Shown here: positions 57,525 through 64,000 of the stretch, in pieces
Layout of the letters: every line of letters begins with the position of its first letter
How positions within the stretch are numbered: the first letter of the stretch is position 1
NCBI GenBank assembly: GCA_028282465.1
Contig: JANQHX010000053.1
Location: forward strand, 62,001 to 126,000
DNA length: 64,000 nt
Direction of reading: 5' to 3'
Source of the DNA: Gynuella sp.
GTDB lineage: Bacteria; Pseudomonadota; Gammaproteobacteria; Pseudomonadales; Natronospirillaceae
Made by a program: the position numbers and the translations under genes
The notes under the pieces: generated by a model
Told to the model about the DNA's origin: nothing
Databases searched by the model: none
What the model saw: only the letters and a program-made list of their open reading frames with translations

Positions 57525-57866
57525 ATGCTTCAAAAAACAACAACTCACAGCAAAACCAAAACTTCATTTTATAGAAGGCTTCTTGTCACGTTCTTAATAG
57601 ATAGTGGCGTTAATTCGGTACCCAAAATAATGAAAGAAACCGGGATGCCGAGGCGAACTGCTCAAGACACCATAAAAAATCTGTCCGAATTGGGGATAGC
57701 TGTAAAATTTGTGGGCGGAACGAAAAACGGAAATTATGTCATTGAAAACTGGGGTGCTATTTCTAAAACCTGGGTTAAACGCAATGTGTCACATCTGAAA
57801 GATGTGTTGCAGTATAACGTTCAAACATTAGAACCAGCAACAAACCCTGAAGACCAAGCCCATTGA
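57525..57866 (+). CDS. winged helix-turn-helix protein
   Basis: A 113-residue basic protein. VNSVPKIMKETGMPRRTAQDTIKNLSELGIAVKFVGGTKNGNYVIENWG shows a helix-turn-helix followed by a wing. It is probably a DNA-binding regulator, perhaps of the upstream CDGSH/glutamate-synthase gene, whose stop lies 64 bases before it. Its last 46 bases overlap the convergent flavoprotein gene. Confidence 0.7.
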   Translation: MLQKTTTHSKTKTSFYRRLLVTFLIDSGVNSVPKIMKETGMPRRTAQDTIKNLSELGIAVKFVGGTKNGNYVIENWGAISKTWVKRNVSHLKDVLQYNVQTLEPATNPEDQAH

Positions 57867-59050
57867 AAATTAAATCCACCCAAGTGGCCGGTTACGTCCA
57901 ACACTTCACCGATAAAGAACAAACCTGGATGGTTGGTTAGTTCCATAGTTCTGGAGCTAACTCCATCTGTATTAACCCCTCCCAAGGTCACCTCAGCGGT
58001 TCGATAGCCTTCGGTAGCAGAGGGTTTTACTATCCAGTTATTCAATATTCCTCCGATCTTTCGCAGCGCTTTGTCATTAAACTCAGCGACTGGTTTTTCA
58101 GAATACTCATGCCAATACAAAGTTTGGAGTTCTTTAACTAAAGGTTTAGCAAGTTTCAGGGTTAGCAAGTTTTTGAGTTGGCTTTTCCCATTTGATTTTT
58201 TCAGGCCTATGAGCCATTCAGTTGCATCAATGCCTGGAAGTAAGTCGATATGCACTTCATCTCCTGGCTTCCAATAGTTAGAAATCTGCAGTACCGAAGG
58301 CCCACTAATACCACGATGAGTAAACAGCATATTCTCAGTAAATGAATGCTGGTGGCAGCTGATTGTCACTTCTAAGGCCAGGCCAGATAATCGCTCGCAG
58401 ATTTCTTTAGTCTTATCACTGAACATAAAAGGTACCAAACCTGCTTGGCGCTCAACGAGCTCTAACCCAAATTGTTGTGCAACTTCATACCCAAACCCAC
58501 TGCCACCCAGTGTGGGTATCGACAATGCTCCGGTGGCAATCACCACTGAAGTGCACTGAATGGGTTGGATTTGTTTTTGGCGATGTTGATAGCTTATTTG
58601 AAAACCAGAGCTTCCATTATTTACTCGACACGATATCACTGCTTCAACATCGCAATGGGTCTGGATAGTAACGTTCTCTTTCTCGCATTCATCCAATAAC
58701 ATTTGCAGAATCTGTTTCGAAGAATGGATGCAAAATAATTGACCATGAGATCTCTCCTCATACTCAATATTATGTTCCATGACCATTCTTATGAAGTCCC
58801 ACTGAGTAAACTGAGACAAGGCTGATTTGACAAAGTGTGGGTTTCGACAAACGAAGTTTTCAGGTTCGACATAGAGGTTAGTAAAATTACATTTACCGCC
58901 ACCCGACATTAATATTTTTTTACCAACTTTGTTTGACTTCTCCAGTACTAAAACACTCTTTCCACGGCGAGCCGCAGTGAAAGCGCTGAATAAACCAGCT
59001 GCACCAGCACCTATGACTACAACGTCATAATCAATCTTAGGGTTCGACAT
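57821..59050 (-). CDS. BaiN/YhiN (HI0933) family FAD-dependent oxidoreductase
   Basis: A 409-residue flavoprotein. The N-terminal FAD motif VVVIGAGAAGLFSAFTAARRG, then KILMSGGGKCNFTN (the family's hallmark) near 45-58, and the C-terminal FIGEVLDVTGHLGGFNFQWAWSSG, also diagnostic. The substrate is not settled for the E. coli YhiN. It ends inside the winged-HTH gene and starts three bases from the end of the RluF gene, so rluF and this gene form an operon. Confidence 0.92.
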   Translation of the reverse strand: MSNPKIDYDVVVIGAGAAGLFSAFTAARRGKSVLVLEKSNKVGKKILMSGGGKCNFTNLYVEPENFVCRNPHFVKSALSQFTQWDFIRMVMEHNIEYEERSHGQLFCIHSSKQILQMLLDECEKENVTIQTHCDVEAVISCRVNNGSSGFQISYQHRQKQIQPIQCTSVVIATGALSIPTLGGSGFGYEVAQQFGLELVERQAGLVPFMFSDKTKEICERLSGLALEVTISCHQHSFTENMLFTHRGISGPSVLQISNYWKPGDEVHIDLLPGIDATEWLIGLKKSNGKSQLKNLLTLKLAKPLVKELQTLYWHEYSEKPVAEFNDKALRKIGGILNNWIVKPSATEGYRTAEVTLGGVNTDGVSSRTMELTNHPGLFFIGEVLDVTGHLGGFNFQWAWSSGFVAGSNV

Positions 59051-59053
59051 GGT

Positions 59054-60031
59054 CTAACGGGTTCTTCTGTTTTTACTTGGACGATTGGAAGACTTAGGCC
59101 CTGGTTTAGATCTATTCCGTTGAGGTTTAGATTTGTTGGCGTTTTTGCCGCCGGAGCTATTTTTAGAATGGTGACCGCCCGAACTTTTGCCACCTTTGGT
59201 GCGATTGGGTGTTTTTGAGCGGTTCTGTCCGGAGGGCTTTGAATCTCGATTACCTGAACCGCTTTTTACTGGCCGCCTATTTGTATTGGGTTTCGAATTT
59301 TTAGTTTCGTTTGAAGAATTGGCAATGGCATCAGAAAGAACCGCAAGCTCCTGTTTGGTTAAATTGCGCCACTGACCAGAGCGTAATTTACCCAACTCAA
59401 TATTCATTATTCGAGTTCTGACCAATTGCACGACTTCATAGCCCAGATACTCGCACATTCTTCTGATTTGCCTGTTAAGACCCTGGGTAAGAATTATTTT
59501 AAAGCTGGAGCGATTCACAAGGGTCACTTTGCAGGGCTTGGTGACTTGCCCAAGTATGGGTATTCCCGATGACATTTTAGCTGCAAAGCTACTGTCTAAA
59601 GCTTTGTTAACCGTTACCAAATACTCTTTGTCATGGGCGTTTTCAGCTCGAAGAATTTTATTGACGATGTTGCCATCGCTGGTCAGCAGAATTAGGCCCT
59701 CTGATGGTTTATCTAGCCGTCCAATAGGAAAGACTCGTTCATCATGATCAACCGCATCAACAATATTGCCTTTCACATTTTGTTCAGTGGTGCAGGTGAT
59801 CCCCACAGGTTTGTGGTAGGCGATGTAAACTCGACTACTTTTTGTTGAGCCATAAATAGGTTGACCATCAACCGTTACTTCATCACCTTCAGCAATTCGA
59901 GTACCTAAATCCGGCTTAAAGCCATTTACCTTAACTCTGTTGTTTTCTATGAGCTTATCGGCCTCTCGTCGGCTGCAATAGCCTGAGTCACTGATGAATT
60001 TATTGAGTCGAACGGAGGAGGAAAGGGACAT
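59054..60031 (-). CDS. rluF: 23S rRNA pseudouridine(2604) synthase RluF
   Basis: About 325 residues from ATG 60029-60031 (AAGG upstream; an in-frame upstream start adds 21 residues). An S4 RNA-binding domain (RLNKFISDSGYCSRREADKLIENNRVKVNG) leads the catalytic domain with FPIGRLDKPSEGLILLTSDG, the catalytic Asp in GRLDK, and LTQGLNRQIRRMCEYLGY. The last 90 residues form a basic Ser/Asn/Lys/Arg-rich tail (about 235-325), probably disordered and RNA-binding. RluF also modifies tRNA-Tyr in E. coli. The tail is longer than in E. coli. Confidence 0.88.
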   Translation of the reverse strand: MSLSSSVRLNKFISDSGYCSRREADKLIENNRVKVNGFKPDLGTRIAEGDEVTVDGQPIYGSTKSSRVYIAYHKPVGITCTTEQNVKGNIVDAVDHDERVFPIGRLDKPSEGLILLTSDGNIVNKILRAENAHDKEYLVTVNKALDSSFAAKMSSGIPILGQVTKPCKVTLVNRSSFKIILTQGLNRQIRRMCEYLGYEVVQLVRTRIMNIELGKLRSGQWRNLTKQELAVLSDAIANSSNETKNSKPNTNRRPVKSGSGNRDSKPSGQNRSKTPNRTKGGKSSGGHHSKNSSGGKNANKSKPQRNRSKPGPKSSNRPSKNRRTR

Positions 60032-60328
60032 TTTCAGCCTTAAGTAGATGAAACCAAATGCGGGGCGCGATTCTACCATTTCGCTGTAGAGCATAAATAG
60101 TAAAGAGTTAACTAGTGGTTAACTAGTCTTTGTAAGGGACTGTTAAGAAAATCTCAGATAGGCCCTAAAACAGACCCTTCTAGTGGTGTGCTGCTTATTT
60201 TGGTTACAGTTTTTTCAAGTCAATTTATAAGGAGTGGCTACACTAAAATAAATTGTATTGGCTGACTAAAACTTCGTTTTTGGTATACGCCTAGTTTGCT
60301 ACTCACAAAGTAAATAAGAGAAAGGCCT

Positions 60329-62359
60329 GTGAATTTACTCAACCAATTTGCCATTAAAACCAAATTAATTGTTGGTTTCGCCATTATTCTATTGCTAATG
60401 GTCATTGTATCCGCAGTGGTATTTTTGAACGTTCAAAGAATGGTTAATTCGTCCAAATGGGTTAATCATACCTATGAAGTTATCCGAGTAGCTGAGTCGG
60501 TAGGCGCTTCCATGGTTGATATGGAAACCGGGCAGAGAGGCTTCATGATTACCGGAGCTGAAGAATACTTGGAACCCTTCAATAGCGGCCAACAATCTAT
60601 TGATGATTTGATTTTAAAAGGTTCAACTCTTACCAGCGATAATCCAGAACAAGGGATTAGGTGGCAAGAAATTTCGGATTTAAAGCAGCAATGGCTGCAA
60701 GAAGCAGCTCTACCGGAAATTGAGCAAAGAAGAGAAGTTACCAAAAGTTTGGAAGCGGTAAATTATTTTAGAGAAGTCTCTTCGCGTATTGTAGGTAAAC
60801 AAATTTTTGACAGCATACGAGTGATGCTTGGTTCCCTGGAAGAAAAGCTTAGCTTCAATAGGCAAGGCATACTATTAGTGACCTCCATAACCCTGGATTT
60901 GGTCAACATGGAAACAGGCCAACGGGGATTTTTATTATCTGGCCAAGAAGTGTCCTTAGAACCCTATATAGGCGGTCAACAATCACTGGCTGAACACATA
61001 AATGAATTGAGAGGCATGGTTTATCTTGGGGCCATAACCGATGCAGAAATTACCCAGCTTGAAAGTCGTATAAAGGACTGGATCGATCAAGCAGCTCAGC
61101 CAGAAATAGACGCTCGTAGAGCCATGAATGAGAACTCTGCGACCATTGAAGACTTATCAATCCTGATGAGAAACGGCCCTGGAAAATCCATTATGGACAG
61201 TATTCGAGTCAAGCTGGATGAAATCGTCAAAGCCGAAGAAGTGCTCATTGCTGTGCGCTCTCAGGAGCAGCAAGACAGCTCAAGTTTTACCAATGGTTTT
61301 ACACTTATTGGAACGCTAGTCGCCATTGTGATTGGGTTAAGCATCGCGTTAATTGTTACTAGAGGCATTTTAGTGCCAGTTAATGCTACTAATCGAATCC
61401 TTGAAGACATTGCTGATGGTGAAGGGGATTTGACCATTAGAGTTCCAGTGAAATCAAAGGATGAAATTGGCACTCTGGGTAAGAACTTCAATCGATTTGT
61501 GGAAAAGCTTCATGGCATTATTAAAGACATTTCGGAATCCAGTTCAAAACTAGAGAGTTCTACTTCAAATATGAATATCGTGATGGAGCAAACCATGACT
61601 GCGGTGTCTAATCAAAAACTCGAAACCACCACAGTTGCCACCGCCATTACTGAAATGACCGCTACCATTAAGGAGGTTGCTCAGAGCGCAGAAGGGGCCT
61701 CAGAAGCGGCGAATCAAGCTAATGACGAATCCATATCAGGTCGAGCAATTGTGGATGAAACGGTCAAGTCCATTACCGAACTGGCGACAGACCTTGAGAA
61801 ATCTTCTGAAGTAATTAGCAAAGTAAAAAGTGACAGTGAGAACATTGGCACTGTGTTAGACGTGATAAAAAGCATTGCGGAACAAACCAATCTTTTGGCC
61901 TTAAATGCTGCTATTGAAGCCGCGCGGGCAGGTGAGCAAGGTAGGGGATTTGCTGTTGTGGCCGACGAAGTGAGAAGTCTTGCCCAGCGTACCCAAACCT
62001 CTACTACTGAAATTGAAACCCTAATTGAAAATCTGCAGTCGGGCTCAGAACATGCGGTAGAGGTAATGTTGCGTAGCCAAAAATTAGTCACTACCAGTGT
62101 TGAAAAAACCCAGCACGCTGGTGAATCACTGCATGCAATTGCCAACTCGGTAGATAATATTCAGCAGCTCAATACTCAGATAGCTGCGGCTTCTGAAGAG
62201 CAGAGTTCTGTGTCTGAAGATATTCAGCGTAACATCGTAAATATTCAATCCATTTCAGAAGACACTACTCACACTGCTGAAAAAACTAAAGAAGCCAGTA
62301 ACGAGCTTGCAGAACTTGGCAGAACGTTAAGTAATTTAGTGGGGCAGTTTAAGCTCTAA
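60329..62359 (+). CDS. methyl-accepting chemotaxis protein with two CHASE3-like segments
   Basis: A 676-residue chemoreceptor starting at GTG 60329 with GAAAGG upstream. Membrane helix 1 at about 11-33; two related ligand-domain segments follow, each with [22 protein letters not shown] (about 60-85) and [22 protein letters not shown] (about 195-218), recalling CHASE3. Helix 2 lies at about 323-345, then HAMP ([24 protein letters not shown]). The cytoplasmic signalling hairpin tip is [38 protein letters not shown]. The C-terminus has no CheR-binding pentapeptide. Ligand unknown. Confidence 0.92.
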   Translation: MNLLNQFAIKTKLIVGFAIILLLMVIVSAVVFLNVQRMVNSSKWVNHTYEVIRVAESVGASMVDMETGQRGFMITGAEEYLEPFNSGQQSIDDLILKGSTLTSDNPEQGIRWQEISDLKQQWLQEAALPEIEQRREVTKSLEAVNYFREVSSRIVGKQIFDSIRVMLGSLEEKLSFNRQGILLVTSITLDLVNMETGQRGFLLSGQEVSLEPYIGGQQSLAEHINELRGMVYLGAITDAEITQLESRIKDWIDQAAQPEIDARRAMNENSATIEDLSILMRNGPGKSIMDSIRVKLDEIVKAEEVLIAVRSQEQQDSSSFTNGFTLIGTLVAIVIGLSIALIVTRGILVPVNATNRILEDIADGEGDLTIRVPVKSKDEIGTLGKNFNRFVEKLHGIIKDISESSSKLESSTSNMNIVMEQTMTAVSNQKLETTTVATAITEMTATIKEVAQSAEGASEAANQANDESISGRAIVDETVKSITELATDLEKSSEVISKVKSDSENIGTVLDVIKSIAEQTNLLALNAAIEAARAGEQGRGFAVVADEVRSLAQRTQTSTTEIETLIENLQSGSEHAVEVMLRSQKLVTTSVEKTQHAGESLHAIANSVDNIQQLNTQIAAASEEQSSVSEDIQRNIVNIQSISEDTTHTAEKTKEASNELAELGRTLSNLVGQFKL

Positions 62360-62417
62360 CGTTAAAGCTTAAAGTACTGCAGCTGCATTTAATACTTGCC
62401 CCATGTTTTAAAAGAAT

Positions 62418-63302
62418 TTAAAAGTGACCGAGCTTTTTTTCTTTTAGATAAAAACTATGAATGCTATTTAGCAGGCTTAACTCATTTTTATTTGTCAGCC
62501 GAAAACCTGTGCTCTTATCATACTGCATCATGGCGGGGTGAGTCGGCTCAAGTGCTAGCAAAATGTTTGAAATAGCATCCATGTCTTTTTGATCAAGCTC
62601 TCTTGAAAACAATTCCAGTGCCCGGGGGTATTGAGCTGTCTGAACAATAGGTTGAGTCTTGCTTTTCAGTAGATCGGGGAAGAATTTACTGTCCTGATAA
62701 TCAAGATCGCTAAATATGGCTGCATCAACTAGCCCATGTTTCAGCCACATCAGATTATTTTTCTCACCATTGCTGAATACGATGTTGACAGAGCTGTTGT
62801 GTTCCTGGTCTCGAATATTACCGAGTTGATTTATAGGCAACCCTGATTCCCTTAGCTGCATATAAATTAAAAAATAGCCACTAAAACTATCTGGGTCTTC
62901 CGCTGCGATCTTTTTACCAAGCAAATCATTCAGGCTACTAGTTTCAGAAAGGCTTACAAGCACCGAACCATAACTGTGTTGACCCTTTTTAAACCTTGCA
63001 AGCTTTGCAGTCATACCAGCTTCATTAATTAACCTGCTGGCTGCAAAGGCGCTCTCAGTTACCCAATGCACTTCACCGGCATTAACCCATGCAATCAATT
63101 GATTAAGGTCTTGGGCAACTCTAACTATTACTGAGTCAAACCTAGTGCTGCCTAAATGGGCTTGCACAAGGTTAGCAATGGGCTCCAGGGATTTAACTGT
63201 TTTCGTGATATTGCTACTCACTCTGCCAATCACCAGTGGCTCTGCGACGGCGAAAGCAGAGAAAATCCAAAGAACAATTAGCAGATAGGGTCTAAACAGC
63301 AT
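62418..63302 (-). CDS. PhnD-like periplasmic substrate-binding protein
   Basis: A 294-residue secreted protein (signal peptide ending FAVAEP). It resembles phosphate/phosphite/phosphonate binding proteins of the PhnD type: LVIGRVSSN, GEVHWVTESAFAASRLINEAG, YGSVLVSLSETSSLNDLLGKKIAAEDPDSFSGYFLIYMQLRESGL and the YQDSKFFPDLLKSKTQ region. There is no transporter gene alongside it; instead a membrane sensor gene starts 115 bases away in the opposite direction, suggesting a ligand-presenting partner for that sensor. A Pho box-like sequence lies 47 bases upstream. Confidence 0.75.
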   Translation of the reverse strand: MLFRPYLLIVLWIFSAFAVAEPLVIGRVSSNITKTVKSLEPIANLVQAHLGSTRFDSVIVRVAQDLNQLIAWVNAGEVHWVTESAFAASRLINEAGMTAKLARFKKGQHSYGSVLVSLSETSSLNDLLGKKIAAEDPDSFSGYFLIYMQLRESGLPINQLGNIRDQEHNSSVNIVFSNGEKNNLMWLKHGLVDAAIFSDLDYQDSKFFPDLLKSKTQPIVQTAQYPRALELFSRELDQKDMDAISNILLALEPTHPAMMQYDKSTGFRLTNKNELSLLNSIHSFYLKEKKLGHF

Positions 63303-63348
63303 GATGAGCCTGTAGGGAAAATAACTATTTCAAGGTTACTAATGTTGC

Positions 63349-63366
63349 ATAACCGTAATATGACAG
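63349..63366 (-). promoter_or_regulatory. Pho-box-like direct repeat
   Basis: Minus strand: CTGTCAT ATTA CGGTTAT, two 7-base units with a 4-base spacer; the first is a perfect PhoB half-site, the second matches 5 of 7. It lies about 47 bases before the PhnD-like start and could also act on the divergent sensor. Confidence 0.35.
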
Positions 63367-63416
63367 TCATAAAAAATTCATATATTTCTCTACGGTCATA
63401 CTAAACGGTTCAAATA

Positions 63417-64000
63417 ATGGTCTTTGAAAACAAATATATCCGGCCACTAGAGCGCAGATACTTTAGGTGGTTGTTGCTGATAGTCGCGTCTAATGCGGTA
63501 GTTGCAGCTTTACTGTCGGCATCTGGAACCGGTTGGGCTCTCTGGGAAAATGCCAAGAGCAGTGAAAGAGCATTAATTGAACAGGCACAGCATATTGCAA
63601 TTGTGTCTCTGAATTCTGCCAAAGAGGACATTTACCAAATTGATTTTTCTGCCATTGAAGACCAATTGGAAACCACTGTAGACCTAGCCACAGGTAATAG
63701 CGCTCATCTGAATATGTGTATCCGGTTAAATGTGACTCATCAAATCACCGCAGACCCCATTCTATTTGTTAGTTGTAATAAACCGAGTTTGATGGACTTC
63801 ATTCAAGAAGAGGGGATTCAAAAACAAGAAGAGCTAGTGTTAGGGAATCGATCTATCGCTACAACCGACATCTTTATTAAGTTGCAAAATGATGGTTCAG
63901 TTTGGGTGAGTAAGGCTTTGTTGGTTGCCTTTTTAGTCATACTGAGTCAGATTCCAATTTTTATGGCAGTTAATTACAACTTTCTTTATCGGCGTCTCTT
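63417..64000 (+). CDS. membrane sensor protein, N-terminal part only
   Basis: About 194 codons in the window, open at the right edge. From ATG 63417: cytoplasmic basic start, membrane helix near 18-40, periplasmic domain of about 120 residues with two Cys (NMCIRLN and VSCNK), and a second helix near 165-188, ending YNFLYRRL. The layout (helix, small periplasmic domain, helix) is that of a histidine kinase or GGDEF/EAL sensor; the catalytic part lies outside the window. It is divergent from the PhnD-like gene, so the two probably form a sensory pair. Confidence 0.7.
   Translation, partial: MVFENKYIRPLERRYFRWLLLIVASNAVVAALLSASGTGWALWENAKSSERALIEQAQHIAIVSLNSAKEDIYQIDFSAIEDQLETTVDLATGNSAHLNMCIRLNVTHQITADPILFVSCNKPSLMDFIQEEGIQKQEELVLGNRSIATTDIFIKLQNDGSVWVSKALLVAFLVILSQIPIFMAVNYNFLYRRL

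Overview
The window looks like the chromosome of a marine, Na+-using gammaproteobacterium, probably in the Oceanospirillales/Alteromonadales range. The basis is a complete Na+-NQR operon (nqrABCDEF-apbE-nqrM), SthA, the CsiV-Mfd pair, AlgH, BolA, a YgfB/YecA protein, many outer-membrane barrels and moderately AT-rich DNA. I cannot name a genus. All functions are read from motifs and recalled families; no search was run.

Layout. 1-9.7 kb: a delta-9-type fatty-acid desaturase (cut by the left edge); a DUF4266 lipoprotein overlapping a DUF3570 outer-membrane protein; a convergent DUF1501 Tat protein with its lipoprotein partner; an ApbE-like flavin transferase without a visible signal peptide; and DsbD. 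Together they suggest an envelope redox/metal locus. 9.7-14.1 kb: housekeeping genes (DnaQ-like exonuclease, an RHH-like protein, BolA, YgfB-like protein, RecQ).

14.2-17.9 kb: a small genomic island in tRNA-Arg(CCU). The last 44-46 bases of the tRNA occur three times (14202-14247, 16706-16749, 17866-17911), giving two tandem segments with no integrase. The first carries a translationally coupled pair: a 37-kDa nucleoid-associated (NdpA/YejK-like) protein and a RelA/SpoT-type nucleotide synthetase with its catalytic motifs. The second starts with a decayed remnant of a homologous synthetase and carries a Phd/Doc toxin-antitoxin pair. This NdpA-RSH module is my best candidate for an undescribed (defence or toxin-antitoxin-like) system.

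17.9-28.5 kb: small membrane and hypothetical proteins, an RMF-like protein, DUF2288, AlgH, an MFS carrier, a barrel-like protein, methylthioinosine phosphorylase, CsiV and Mfd. 28.5-36.1 kb: the Na+-NQR operon behind a long leader that can fold into a 12-bp bulged helix enclosing hairpins, a candidate cis-regulatory RNA. ApbE flavinylates the NqrB and NqrC threonines whose motifs are visible; NqrM is the maturation factor. 36.1-39.2 kb: three near-identical terminator-like hairpins separate a small membrane protein and a porin/PstS-like pair.

39.2-50 kb: KatG and SthA (divergent), a glyoxalase-II-like hydrolase, a Kef-type antiporter, a barrel protein whose last codons lie in a 267-bp MITE-like element, and an OmpR/EnvZ-type two-component pair. 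50-54 kb: a minus-strand operon with an NRPS-type adenylation enzyme, a membrane flavin/NAD oxidoreductase and a crotonase. It resembles a split form of the fungal TmpL architecture. 54-64 kb: a long AT-rich gap, an unknown protein with a weak HhH-glycosylase look, a double-CDGSH/glutamate-synthase fusion, a winged-HTH protein, a BaiN/YhiN flavoprotein, RluF, a chemoreceptor with two CHASE3-like repeats, and a PhnD-like binding protein divergent from a truncated membrane sensor.
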